A DNA stretch of 64,000 nt. It comes from Oscillospiraceae bacterium. Its GTDB lineage: Bacteria > Bacillota > Clostridia > Oscillospirales > Acutalibacteraceae. The first letter of the stretch is position 1; each line of letters starts with the position of its first letter. The translations under genes and the position numbers were made by a program. Positions 24,145 through 33,456 of this stretch are shown here, piece after piece. The stretch spans positions 1-64,000 of the forward strand of contig SVPP01000007.1 in NCBI GenBank assembly GCA_015065765.1, read 5' to 3'. Below the pieces are notes generated by a model. That model made no database searches. It saw nothing but the letters and a program-made list of their open reading frames with translations, and was not told the origin of the DNA.

Positions 24145-25724
24145 ACTACGATAGCTTTAAATATGAAAGATATATGACAACAAACCATCAGAGCAGATGG
24201 GCAACTATAGAGGAAATTCAGAAATCGGGGACTTTTGTTGACCTGAGAAAAGATGAAAAATCTGAGTGCGGAGGAGTTCCTTTGCTTTCAGACGGCGAAA
24301 AGGTTTATGTTGACGGAAAGGATACCCACACTCTGATTTTCGGTGCAACAGGCTCAAAAAAGACAAGACTTTTCTGTATGCCCGCAATAAATCTTTTTAT
24401 CAAAGCGGGTGAGTCATTTGTTGCGACTGACCCTAAGGGTGAGCTTTACGCGAAAACATCAGGCTATGCAAAAGCTGAGGGATATAACATTGTTGTGCTC
24501 AATTTCCGTGACATAGGTTACGGTGATATGTGGAATCCGCTGAAGGTCCCGTATGAAAAGTATAAAGCAGGGGATACAGAGGGCGCAATGTCAATGATAA
24601 ACGATTTTGTTGCTACTATTTCAGAGCCACAGAGACAAAACACGAAGGACATTTTCTGGCCTGAAATGGCAGCGGCATTTGCTCTTGCAAATCTTCTTGT
24701 GCTGTTTGAGAGTGCAGATAAAAATGAAGTCAATGTGGGAAGCTTGTCTGCACTTGGTCATTTGAAAAATGAAGAAAAATTGTCTGCACTTGCTGTACAG
24801 ATGTCAGACGAGTCTGTGGCAGGAATGAACTACGGCGGTGTTTTTTCGGGTGCTGAAAAAACAAGGCAGAGCATTTATGCAAGCCTTTACGGTATGCTGA
24901 GAGTTTTCAATACTCAGACAAATCTTACCCGCATGCTGTCAGGTAACACGATTGATATAAAAGATTTTGGTAGACAAAAAACAGCGGTGTATATTATTGT
25001 CCCCGACGAAAAAACTACATATCATTTTCTTGTGACAACTTTCATCAAACAGGCTTATGAAATTCTTATCGCCGAGGCGCAGAAGGAGAAGGACATAAAG
25101 CTTCCTGTGAGAGTGAATTTTGTGCTTGATGAATTCTGCAATATTCCGAAAGTTCCTGATATGCCTGCCATGATTTCTGCGGCAAGAAGCAGAAATATGA
25201 GATATTTTCTTGTGGCACAGAGCCTGCATCAGCTCAGAGGCAAATACGGAGAAGATGCAGACACGATAAAGGGTAACTGTGATAACTGGATATTCCTTAC
25301 CTCAAAAGAGCTTGATCTTCTTGAAGAGATAAGTGCACTCTGCGGAAACGTAAGCGGAAACGGTAAAGAGGGAAGACCACTCATTTCTGTTTCGGAGCTT
25401 CAGCGACTTGATAAAGAAAAAGGCGAAGCACTTATTATTCACGCAAGGCAGTATCCTGTTATTACTGAAATTGCAGATATTGACATGTACAAATCTTTCA
25501 AGGGATATGATGCTGTAGAGCAGAAACCTTTTGAATTGCCGCCACTCAGTTTGTTTTCACTTGAAAAGCTGATGTCTGACATCGGAGAAGGCAAAAGACA
25601 AATCCCCTTCGCTAAGGAAGAGGCGACTCTTGAAAGCGTAAAGAATGAGCCTGTGCTTGATGTTGAGGAGCTTAACGAATTCTTAAGGATGACAAAAAAT
25701 CTGTTCAGGGTAGATAATAACTGA
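24141..25724 (+). CDS. Soluble VirD4/TraG-like coupling ATPase
   Basis: 527 residues. The P-loop is GATGSKKTR (68-76), where the usual third glycine is K73 and the catalytic lysine is K74; TDPKGELYAKTSGYA and NFVLDEFCNIP (Walker B, D330-E331) follow, as in type IV coupling proteins. The GNCDNWIFLTSKE and ARSRNMRYFLVAQSL segments also match TraG/VirD4. The N-terminal membrane anchor typical of conjugation coupling proteins is missing. No relaxase, T4SS or mobilisation gene lies nearby. This makes a defence, partition or DNA-pumping role as likely as conjugation. Confidence 0.82.
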   Translation: MNYDSFKYERYMTTNHQSRWATIEEIQKSGTFVDLRKDEKSECGGVPLLSDGEKVYVDGKDTHTLIFGATGSKKTRLFCMPAINLFIKAGESFVATDPKGELYAKTSGYAKAEGYNIVVLNFRDIGYGDMWNPLKVPYEKYKAGDTEGAMSMINDFVATISEPQRQNTKDIFWPEMAAAFALANLLVLFESADKNEVNVGSLSALGHLKNEEKLSALAVQMSDESVAGMNYGGVFSGAEKTRQSIYASLYGMLRVFNTQTNLTRMLSGNTIDIKDFGRQKTAVYIIVPDEKTTYHFLVTTFIKQAYEILIAEAQKEKDIKLPVRVNFVLDEFCNIPKVPDMPAMISAARSRNMRYFLVAQSLHQLRGKYGEDADTIKGNCDNWIFLTSKELDLLEEISALCGNVSGNGKEGRPLISVSELQRLDKEKGEALIIHARQYPVITEIADIDMYKSFKGYDAVEQKPFELPPLSLFSLEKLMSDIGEGKRQIPFAKEEATLESVKNEPVLDVEELNEFLRMTKNLFRVDNN

Positions 25725-25731
25725 TAAAAAT

Positions 25732-25769
25732 AAAGCACAGAGACTGCATTTTTCGGTCTCTGTGCTTTT
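25732..25769. terminator. Bidirectional terminator
   Basis: AAAGCACAGAGAC (25732-25744) and GTCTCTGTGCTTTT (25756-25769) pair between convergent operons, with an A-rich start and T-rich end. Confidence 0.88.
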
Positions 25770-25771
25770 GC

Positions 25772-26992
25772 TTACCAGTCAAGGGAAATGTGGTAGGGCT
25801 CTTTTATTTCTTCGTCTGAGTGTCTTTCAGAAGCGATATACCGTACTTTGTTTTCTTTATCATTGTAGGCGAAAATCAGAAAGTTTCGGTAAGGCTGAGT
25901 TGTTTCTGTAATCTCTTTCAAATGAGATGCGTGGGAATAATATCCGAAATAAAGACAAACCCAATCTCCTTTTTCTTTCGTAATATAAGTTTTATCTTTT
26001 TTTGCTTTCTCTTTCGCTTGTAAATATTCTTCATCAGGCAATTCCCACTCGGCGACGATGATATAGTTTAGTGAAAAAGAATTTTCACAGTAGTAGTAAT
26101 ATTTTGTTGAATCAGAAAATCCTTCAGAAGTTCTTGCGGATGAAGGGATTCTGCCGGGGAAAACTTCAAGAACAATATTCATTTCATCTTCTACTGCATC
26201 GTCAACTTCAAGATAATGTTTCGGGTTGGTTGTCTGAGATTCGCCAAGCATAAAACAGGAAAGACACGAAAGAAAAAGAGACGGGACAAACAGTATTGTT
26301 GCAATAACAGATAAAATGACAGATGAATATATGTCTGCACCCCGGTCACCTTTCGGAGAACAAGGACCTTTATTTAGTTTATACACACCAAAGAACATCG
26401 GAACTACAAAAATGAAGAAAAAGCAACATAAAACAGGAGTGGCCAATATTGTTATAACGGATGGAAATTTGTACCCGAAAAAAGAAAAATCAAGAATGAA
26501 AACGGCAACAATACTAACAACTGAGAAAATAAAACCGACGAGTCCCCATATTTTGAAAAATTTTCTTGTGATTTTATAAACACGCGGTGTATTTAAATCT
26601 TCAACGGGTACTTCCGTGTCTTGAACAGTACCCGACAATTTCTCACAAAGATTTTTCAAAGAAACTTTTTCGTCAAAAGAAATAGTTTTAAGCTTTTCTA
26701 CAACTTCGCTTTTGCTCTTGATTTCCTGTTCACTTTCTTCAATAAATTTTGTAACGATTGCTTCAATTTTTTCATCATCTGAAATTATTTCTTTTATATC
26801 AGAAATTGAAAAACCTGCTTTTCTGAGAAGTGCAATCTGATTCAGCCTTTCAACATCATTTTCAGAAAAGTCTATGTTTTTTCTCCCGCTGTAGTTTTCT
26901 TCAATGCCGGGAGAAACTAAGCCGCTGTCAATATAAAGTCTGATGGCGCGGTCAGTTAATTTTGTTTTTTCTATTACTTCTTTGATTTTCAT
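25772..26992 (-). CDS. Membrane-anchored MerR-type regulator, copy 2
   Basis: 406 residues. A MerR HTH and dimerisation helix fill 1-120 (LTDRAIRLYIDSGLVSPGI, then LRKAGFSISDIKEII). Three hydrophobic segments follow (about 149-169, 177-203, 222-249), placing the C-terminal 155 residues outside the membrane. That domain contains EVFPGRIPSSART, a YYYYCENSFS stretch and a C-terminal SLDW. No metal-binding cysteines typical of MerR are in the effector region. SD GAGGTGAG precedes the ATG. It lies 12 bases downstream of its paralogue, so the two are co-transcribed. Confidence 0.85.
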   Translation of the reverse strand: MKIKEVIEKTKLTDRAIRLYIDSGLVSPGIEENYSGRKNIDFSENDVERLNQIALLRKAGFSISDIKEIISDDEKIEAIVTKFIEESEQEIKSKSEVVEKLKTISFDEKVSLKNLCEKLSGTVQDTEVPVEDLNTPRVYKITRKFFKIWGLVGFIFSVVSIVAVFILDFSFFGYKFPSVITILATPVLCCFFFIFVVPMFFGVYKLNKGPCSPKGDRGADIYSSVILSVIATILFVPSLFLSCLSCFMLGESQTTNPKHYLEVDDAVEDEMNIVLEVFPGRIPSSARTSEGFSDSTKYYYYCENSFSLNYIIVAEWELPDEEYLQAKEKAKKDKTYITKEKGDWVCLYFGYYSHASHLKEITETTQPYRNFLIFAYNDKENKVRYIASERHSDEEIKEPYHISLDW

Positions 26993-27004
26993 ACGCTCAC
27001 CTCA

Positions 27005-28204
27005 TTACCAATCAAGTTCTTTGTAATAAGGGCTGTCTGAATAGTCAAGCGATGCGATATATCTGACTCTCTTTTCCTTGTCGTTATAGGCAAAAACAAA
27101 ACTGTTGCAATCCCGTCTGATAGATTCCTCTATGGAAAGACCGGGACACTTTCTGTTGAGAAAATGCAAAAGTGTCCAATCACCTCTCGTGGTAATTATA
27201 TGCTCTTTGCTTTGAGGAACAGTTTCTTTTGCCTGCAGATATTCATTTTCGTTCAATGTCCATTCAGCAAGAATTTTATATTGTGCAGACAGGCTTCTTT
27301 CAAAATAATAGCAATATTTAACCGAGTCATCAAAGCCGTTTTTGGTGTGAAGGGATGAGGGGATTCTACCGGGAAATATTTCTAATATTTCATCCATATT
27401 CTGCTCTACATCGATATCAACAACCAGATAATTGTCAGGATTTTTTGTTGTTGAACAGCCTTCCACAAATCCAAAGGTAAGTGACATAAGAAGTGATGGG
27501 ATGAAAATGATTGCGGAAATAATCAGGAGAGAAACAGATGTGGCTGTATCGGTTTTTCTGTTTTCTTTTCCTTTGCGTTTTTCTTTGAAAATTCCCAATA
27601 CCGAAAAACACAGTACGGCAACACAGATGAGCCCACCAAAGCTTATAGGCCCCACAAGAAGAGTCGCAATAGTCGGAAGGTAATATTTATAGGAACTGAT
27701 AACAGATATTAAGATTGTAGTTATCACACCTATAGAAATAACTATTCCTGTTACAGACAGAATCTGCATAACTTTTTTGGCAATTTTAAACGAACGAGGA
27801 GCATCAAGGTCTTCTTTGGGTACATTTATTTCTTCTACAGTTCCCGACAACTTTTCGCAAAGTGTTTTTAAAGAAATTTTTTCATCAAAAGAAATTGCCT
27901 TAAGCTTTTCCACAACTTCAGTTTTGCTTTTAATTTCTTCGTCAGTTTCGTCAATAAATTTCCTGACAATTTCTTCAATTTTTTTATCGTCAGAAATTAT
28001 TTCTTTTATATCGGAAATTGAAAACCCTGCTTTTCTCAGAAGTGCAATCTGATTCAGCCTTTCAACATCATTTTCAGAAAAGTCAATGTTTTTTCTTCCG
28101 CTGTAGTTTTCTTCAATGCCGGGAGAAACCAAGCCGTTATCAATATAAAGTCTGATAGCGCGGTCAGTTAATTTTGTTTTTTCTATTACTTCTTTAATCT
28201 TCAT
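27005..28204 (-). CDS. Membrane-anchored MerR-type regulator, copy 1
   Basis: 399 residues, same plan as the following gene. The N-terminal 120 residues are nearly identical (only scattered changes), whereas the membrane and outer parts differ widely. Here too EIFPGRIPSSLHT, a tyrosine-rich YYFERSLSA and a C-terminal ELDW occur. SD GGAGG. The conserved DNA-binding part with divergent outer parts suggests both bind the same site but sense different ligands, or form heterodimers. Confidence 0.85.
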   Translation of the reverse strand: MKIKEVIEKTKLTDRAIRLYIDNGLVSPGIEENYSGRKNIDFSENDVERLNQIALLRKAGFSISDIKEIISDDKKIEEIVRKFIDETDEEIKSKTEVVEKLKAISFDEKISLKTLCEKLSGTVEEINVPKEDLDAPRSFKIAKKVMQILSVTGIVISIGVITTILISVISSYKYYLPTIATLLVGPISFGGLICVAVLCFSVLGIFKEKRKGKENRKTDTATSVSLLIISAIIFIPSLLMSLTFGFVEGCSTTKNPDNYLVVDIDVEQNMDEILEIFPGRIPSSLHTKNGFDDSVKYCYYFERSLSAQYKILAEWTLNENEYLQAKETVPQSKEHIITTRGDWTLLHFLNRKCPGLSIEESIRRDCNSFVFAYNDKEKRVRYIASLDYSDSPYYKELDW

Positions 28205-28275
28205 AAACTGACCTCCTTTCAGACCGATTTTATACTTTCACGCAAGGTAAATGTCAATACTTTACGGAAAATATT

Positions 28276-28959
28276 TTAAATTTTAATAATTTCAAAGTTT
28301 TTTGATTTCAGAATTTTCACAAGGTCCTTTTCGTTTCTGATTCTCTCGTTTGTTTCAATTCCGCCGACGCATGCGTTTTTGCCTGAATGTGAATCGGCAC
28401 CTGATGTGGTAATAAGTTCGGGGTATTTTTCTGAATATTCTTTTGCTTCGATGTTATCCTCAGGATTGTTGCCTGAGTTGTAAATCTCTATTCCGTCTAT
28501 TAGATTATGGGGGAAAACTTTTCTTACAGGGATTGACTGTCTGTTTCTGAAGGGGTGAGCCTGAATGATGACGGCACCCCATTCTTCACGAAGAACTGAC
28601 CAGTTTTTGATGTCATATGCCTGAAGTTCAGGGTGTGAATATAAATCTTCAGGAGTAACCCCATAAACGAGAATTTCAAGTCCCTTCTCAACTTCTTCTT
28701 CAATTGCGAAAATGATATCGAGGTCGTATTTTTCTGCGCTTTTTTTGCATGCAATATAATCCTCTTCATACGCTCTTACAAACTCTTCCCAAGGAAGGTC
28801 TGTGTCAATGCCTGTATTTCCCCAGTAAAAATGGTTTGTGAGAACACAGCCCTGATAACCGCCATCGTGCAGGGCTTTGGTCAGCTCGTCAGGCATCATG
28901 TGGGAGCAATGGCTGCAGGGGTGAGTGTGGGTGTGAATCTGATATTTATACTTTTTCAT
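28276..28959 (-). CDS. PHP-domain metal-dependent phosphoesterase
   Basis: 227 residues. The PHP metal-binding signature is clear: HTHTHPCSHC at the start (about 9-18), later IIQAHPFR and GADSHSG. These clusters of histidine and aspartate bind two or three metal ions and hydrolyse phosphate esters such as histidinol phosphate or nucleic-acid ends. No substrate is evident. SD AGGAAG. The length is typical for a stand-alone PHP protein. Confidence 0.87.
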   Translation of the reverse strand: MKKYKYQIHTHTHPCSHCSHMMPDELTKALHDGGYQGCVLTNHFYWGNTGIDTDLPWEEFVRAYEEDYIACKKSAEKYDLDIIFAIEEEVEKGLEILVYGVTPEDLYSHPELQAYDIKNWSVLREEWGAVIIQAHPFRNRQSIPVRKVFPHNLIDGIEIYNSGNNPEDNIEAKEYSEKYPELITTSGADSHSGKNACVGGIETNERIRNEKDLVKILKSKNFEIIKI

Positions 28960-29077
28960 AAAAACACTTCCTGAAAAAATTTTTTGTTTTTATTATATAA
29001 CATGAATTCCTATTCTTCAATAACTTGTCGTTGAAAAAATCTTTCAAGTATGATAAACTTTTTCTGAGGTGATGAAA

Positions 29078-29929
29078 ATGAAATTCAGCGACATTAATAT
29101 AAGAGATCCATTTGTGCTTATGTATGATAACAGATATTATATGTACGGCACGAGAGGTAGTGAGGCATGGACAGACAAAAGCACAGGACTTGATGTTTAT
29201 GTTAGTGAAGATCTTGAAAACTGGAGCGATCCTATAGAGGTATTCACTCCGCCTGAAAACTTCTGGGCACAAAAAAATTTCTGGGCACCTGAGGTTCATT
29301 TTTATAAGGGAAGCTTTTATATGTTTGTAAGCTTTATCAGTGATACAAGAATGAGAGGTACTCAGATTCTGAAATCTGAAAAACCTGAAGGTCCTTTTCT
29401 CCCTCACAGTGACGGACCTGTTACACCTGAGGAGTGGATGTGCCTTGACGGAACATTTCTTGTTGATAACGGAAAGCCTTATATGATTTTCTGTCACGAG
29501 TGGGTACAGGTAAAAGACGGAGAAGTGTGGGCTGTGGAGCTTACCGATGACCTGAAATCGGCAAAGGGCGAGCCCATATATCTCTTCAAAGCATCTGAGC
29601 CTGTGTGGGTTGATAAAACAAGAGAAACATTCGTTACCGACGGACCCTTTGCTTACAGAACGGAAGGAGGAAAACTGATTCTCATCTGGTCGAGTTTCTA
29701 TAATCATGAATATTGTCAGGCAATGATTTACTCAGATAACGGCCACATAGTTGGAAACTGGATTCATGATGAAAGACTTCTTTTTGAGAAAGACGGTGGT
29801 CATGGAATGATTTTCAGAACGAAGGAAAATGAGCTGAAGCTTGTGCTTCATTCACCGAATGAAAATCCTTTTGAGAGACCTGCACTCTTTGATCTGAAAG
29901 AGAAAAACGACACACTTTATATTAAATAA
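29078..29929 (+). CDS. GH43-family glycoside hydrolase
   Basis: 283 residues. The beta-propeller landmarks of GH43 are visible: IRDPFVLMYDNRYYMYG (catalytic base Asp in RDP), FWAPEVHFYKGSFYMF, DGTFLVDNGKPYMIFCHEW and a later TDGPFAYRTEGGKL. The enzyme would cleave arabinose or xylose side chains from plant polysaccharide fragments. No signal peptide, so the substrate is likely imported. Start ATG 29078 with GAGGTGA 5 bases away. It is monocistronic, divergent from the PHP gene. Confidence 0.88.
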   Translation: MKFSDINIRDPFVLMYDNRYYMYGTRGSEAWTDKSTGLDVYVSEDLENWSDPIEVFTPPENFWAQKNFWAPEVHFYKGSFYMFVSFISDTRMRGTQILKSEKPEGPFLPHSDGPVTPEEWMCLDGTFLVDNGKPYMIFCHEWVQVKDGEVWAVELTDDLKSAKGEPIYLFKASEPVWVDKTRETFVTDGPFAYRTEGGKLILIWSSFYNHEYCQAMIYSDNGHIVGNWIHDERLLFEKDGGHGMIFRTKENELKLVLHSPNENPFERPALFDLKEKNDTLYIK

Positions 29930-29935
29930 AAAATT

Positions 29936-29978
29936 AACCGCATCACCGGATTTGCTGTTCACCAGTGATGCGGTTTGA
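29936..29978. terminator. Bidirectional terminator
   Basis: AACCGCATCACCGG and CCAGTGATGCGGTT pair (one mismatch) between the convergent GH43 and MATE genes. Confidence 0.82.
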
Positions 29979-31379
29979 TTATTTGTTGCTTACGATGTTT
30001 CTTATCCAGTAACCTTTTTTTACAAGTATAAATCCGACGACACACTTGATAAATTCAAGGGACTGTACTGCAAGATAAAGCGGAACGATGGATATCGTTG
30101 TGAATGTTGCAAGGCAGTATGCAAAAGGTACAACAATTCCCCATGTAAAAACGCTGTCGAAAACAAAAGTGAGAATTGTTCTGCCGCCTGATCGCAGGGT
30201 GAAATAACAACAGTGGGCAAATGAGAAAACAGGCATCAAACCTGCCACAACATAAAGGAATTTTGTTGCCATTTCTTTGACGTGAGTCTCTGTGTTATAA
30301 ATGTTGGGAATGTACGGCGCAAGCAGTGCCATAATTCCGCCCATTACAAGGCATATTACAATTGAAAGGGCAATCAGCCTCCACACAGATACCTTTGCTT
30401 CTTTTACGTTGTCAGCTCCTAAATGCTGACCGACGATAATGCCCACGGCACTTCCCATAGAAATGAAAATTACATTGAAGAGATTGTTTATTGTGTTTGA
30501 AATGTTGACAGCTGCCACAACCTCTAGACCTCTGACGGAATAGCACTGCAGAAGAACTGCCATACCTGCCGCCCAGAGAAATTCATTTACAAGAAGAGGC
30601 ATACCCTTTGTGAAAATATCCTTGCAAAGCTTGCCGGGGATGTAGAAGCTTCTGAAAGCACCTTTGATAAAGGGAAAGTTTTTCCTTTTTACGCAGACAA
30701 CAGCAATAATTATGATAGCTTCCACAAATCTTGACATAACTGTTGCGATTGCTGCACCTGAAACGCCAAGGCGGGGGAAACCGAATTTTCCGAAGATCAG
30801 AAGATAATTAAAAATCAGGTTTATAAAAATTGCTATAATACTTGCGACCATAGGAAGCTTTGTTTCGCCCAGTTCTCTGAGTGAGCTTCCGTAAATCTGT
30901 GAGATTGTGAATGGGAGAAGTCCGATCACCATGATTTTCAGATAGTCAACACCATATCCCAGAGTTGCAGCAGCGTCGGCAGGTGATGTGTCCTCAGCAA
31001 GGTATGAGGATACGAGAGGTGTCGACAAGGTTGTGAAAATAATGGACGCAAGCACAAACATTGCAGCACCGATATAGATTTTCATTCTGAAGCAGTGACG
31101 AACACCTTCGTTGTCATTAGCACCTGCGTATTGAGTGGAAAAAATTCCTGCACCGGCAAGACCGCCGAAAATGCAAAGGTTAAAAACAAAGATGAGCTGG
31201 TTTACAATTGCAACAGCAGACATCTGAAGTGTTCCCACGCTTCCCACCATAACATTGTCGAGTAAACTTACGACATTTGTTATAGTGTTCTGAATAATCA
31301 GCGGAAGCACAATTGCTATAACGCGGCGGTAGAATTTCTTGTCGCCTATTAAGTTGTTTTTTAATATCAATGTGTTCAT
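29979..31379 (-). CDS. MATE-family efflux transporter
   Basis: 466 residues with twelve predicted membrane helices in two similar halves. The opening MVGSVGTLQMSAVAIVNQL and the later INNLFNVIFISMGSAVG are typical of MATE multidrug or metabolite exporters driven by Na or H gradients. No strong ribosome site is visible at the assigned ATG, so the start is tentative. The gene is divergent from the TetM-like gene. The substrate is unknown. Confidence 0.88.
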   Translation of the reverse strand: MNTLILKNNLIGDKKFYRRVIAIVLPLIIQNTITNVVSLLDNVMVGSVGTLQMSAVAIVNQLIFVFNLCIFGGLAGAGIFSTQYAGANDNEGVRHCFRMKIYIGAAMFVLASIIFTTLSTPLVSSYLAEDTSPADAAATLGYGVDYLKIMVIGLLPFTISQIYGSSLRELGETKLPMVASIIAIFINLIFNYLLIFGKFGFPRLGVSGAAIATVMSRFVEAIIIIAVVCVKRKNFPFIKGAFRSFYIPGKLCKDIFTKGMPLLVNEFLWAAGMAVLLQCYSVRGLEVVAAVNISNTINNLFNVIFISMGSAVGIIVGQHLGADNVKEAKVSVWRLIALSIVICLVMGGIMALLAPYIPNIYNTETHVKEMATKFLYVVAGLMPVFSFAHCCYFTLRSGGRTILTFVFDSVFTWGIVVPFAYCLATFTTISIVPLYLAVQSLEFIKCVVGFILVKKGYWIRNIVSNK

Positions 31380-31430
31380 AAAATCACCGAAAGAAGTATA
31401 ACAGAAACCGTGACAAAGTTCAACAGTGTA

Positions 31431-31459
31431 TTGCGATTAATTTTATAATTTGATATAAT
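31431..31459 (+). promoter_or_regulatory. Sigma-A promoter of the TetM-like gene
   Basis: TTGCGA (31431-31436) and TATAAT (31454-31459) are 17 bases apart. No leader peptide attenuator is visible, unlike tet(M). Confidence 0.75.
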
Positions 31460-31485
31460 ATAGGAAAATATTCAGAGGTAGTGTT

Positions 31486-33414
31486 ATGCGCGGTGCAGAA
31501 AGCGTAATAGGAATACTCGCTCACGTTGATGCGGGCAAAACTACGCTGACGGAAGCTGTTCTTTACAGAACAGGTGCTATCCGTCGGTTTGGTCGTGTTG
31601 ACAAAAAGGATTCACACTTTGATTCCCATGAGCTTGAAAGAAGCCGTGGTATCACGATTTTTTCAAAACAGAATCCTTTTACTATAGGAGAGAAAAGATT
31701 TACCCTTGTTGACACTCCGGGTCATGTGGATTTTTCTGCAGAAATGGAAAGAACACTCCGTATTCTTGATTACGCAGTGCTTGTTATCGATGGTATCAGC
31801 GGGATACAAAGCCATACCGAAACCATATGGAACTTGCTTTCAGAATACGGTGTTCCTGCTTTTGTTTTTGTCAACAAAACGGATAGGGACGGCTTTAAGA
31901 AGTCATCGTTGATGGAAAGTTTAAAGTCAAGATTGAGCAGCGTTTGCATTGATTTTACTCAGGAAAAGGATGCTTTCGATGAAGAAATTTCTATGACAAA
32001 TGAGGAGATGCTTGAAGCCTTTATTGAAGGAAATGCAGATCAGAATTTTGTGAAAAATGAGATTGCAAAAGCCGTTTTACAAAGAATGGTTTTTCCCTGC
32101 TTTTTTGGTTCGGCACTGCAGGATACAGGTGTCGACAAGCTTCTTGAAGCCCTTGAAAAGTATACGGTCTGCAAAGAATACCCCGACGAATTCAGCGGAA
32201 AAATTTATAAAATTCTCCACGACAACCAGGGAAACAGAGTAAGCTTTATAAAGCTTACAGGTGGAAAGCTATCTGTCAAAACAGCGATTGGTAACGAGAA
32301 GATTGACACGATAAAAATATATTCGGGTGAAAAAACGGAAGCAGTAAATGAAGCTGTGGCAGGAAGTGTCTGCGCGGTAACGGGGCTTTATTCTGTATCG
32401 GCAGGGGAAACTATTGACCTGAACGGAGTTTCAGATAACTCTGTGCCTGAGCTGAAACCGTTGTTGTCAGCAGAGGTTATTATCTGTGACGGTACGGATT
32501 TACACACCGCTTACAGAAAACTCAGTATAATAGGAGAAGAGCTTCCCGAGCTTTCCGTTCATATTTCTTCTTATGCTGAGAACGAACAGATTCAGATACG
32601 GGTAATGGGAAAAATTCAGCTTGAAATTCTGAAGGAAATTGTCAAAGAAAGATTCGGAACAGACATAAGTTTCGGACCGTGCAGAATTTTATACAAGGAG
32701 ACAATTGCAAAGCCCGTAATGGGCTACGGTCACTATGAGCCGCTTCGCCATTATGCAGAAACACAACTAAGAATCGAGCCTGCAGAGAGAAACAGCGGAA
32801 TCACAATTGAAAATGAATGCAGTCTCGAGGTGCTTGATTCCAACTTTCAGAATCTTGTTCTTACTCATATCGGTGAAAAGGAGCATGTGGGAATTTTAAC
32901 AGGATCACCATTGACTGATGTGAAAATAATTCTTACTGCAGGTCGATCACATCTGAAACACACTGAGGGCGGAGATTTCAGAGAAGCTACATACAGAGCA
33001 ATAAGACAAGGGCTTGAAAAGGCAGAAAATATTCTTCTTGAGCCGTATTATTCCTTTACTCTGCGTGTACCGATAAACTCCATGGGAAAGGCGATTTCTG
33101 ACATTCAGAGATTATGCGGAGAGTTTGAACCTCCTGAAATGACAGAAACAGAAGCAATTATTAAAGGCATAGGTCCTGTTTCGGAATTTATGAATTATCC
33201 TGAAGAGGTTGTTTCTTACACGTCGGGAAAGGGCTTCATTTCCATGCGTGAAAACGGCTACAGACCGTGTCACAATGCAGAAGAAATAATCAAGAATATT
33301 GGTTATGAAAAAGAAAGAGATTTAGAAAATCCCTCATCATCTGTTTTCTGCTCTCACGGAGCAGGGTTTGAGGTGAAATGGTATGATGTTGATAACATGA
33401 GGCATATAAAGTGA
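31486..33414 (+). CDS. TetM/EF-G-like ribosomal translation factor GTPase
   Basis: 642 residues, the same length as TetM/TetO. G motifs are intact: AHVDAGKTTL (G1), RGITI (G2), DTPGHVD (G3), NKTD (G4). The domain IV segment reads TAGRSHLKHTEGGDFREATY, closer to EF-G than to the Tet loop. The C-terminus carries a SSSVFCSHGAGF motif that the classical Tet proteins lack. Ribosomal protection proteins dislodge tetracycline by binding the ribosome. This chromosomal relative may do that, or rescue ribosomes in another way. Drug resistance is not proven. Confidence 0.85.
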   Translation: MRGAESVIGILAHVDAGKTTLTEAVLYRTGAIRRFGRVDKKDSHFDSHELERSRGITIFSKQNPFTIGEKRFTLVDTPGHVDFSAEMERTLRILDYAVLVIDGISGIQSHTETIWNLLSEYGVPAFVFVNKTDRDGFKKSSLMESLKSRLSSVCIDFTQEKDAFDEEISMTNEEMLEAFIEGNADQNFVKNEIAKAVLQRMVFPCFFGSALQDTGVDKLLEALEKYTVCKEYPDEFSGKIYKILHDNQGNRVSFIKLTGGKLSVKTAIGNEKIDTIKIYSGEKTEAVNEAVAGSVCAVTGLYSVSAGETIDLNGVSDNSVPELKPLLSAEVIICDGTDLHTAYRKLSIIGEELPELSVHISSYAENEQIQIRVMGKIQLEILKEIVKERFGTDISFGPCRILYKETIAKPVMGYGHYEPLRHYAETQLRIEPAERNSGITIENECSLEVLDSNFQNLVLTHIGEKEHVGILTGSPLTDVKIILTAGRSHLKHTEGGDFREATYRAIRQGLEKAENILLEPYYSFTLRVPINSMGKAISDIQRLCGEFEPPEMTETEAIIKGIGPVSEFMNYPEEVVSYTSGKGFISMRENGYRPCHNAEEIIKNIGYEKERDLENPSSSVFCSHGAGFEVKWYDVDNMRHIK

Positions 33415-33456
33415 AAAAGGTCACTCTACCAACGGTAGGGGTAGGGTGACCTTTTA
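33414..33456. terminator. Bidirectional terminator
   Basis: AAAAGGTCACTCTACC and GGTAGGGTGACCTTTT pair over 16 bp with one G-U pair, between the TetM-like gene and the tRNA-Ala gene on the opposite strand. Confidence 0.9.

Noticed and set aside
24141-25724. Conjugative element as explanation for the VirD4-like gene
   Set aside because: No relaxase, VirB4, or transfer genes in the window, and no membrane anchor; kept open as an orphan system.
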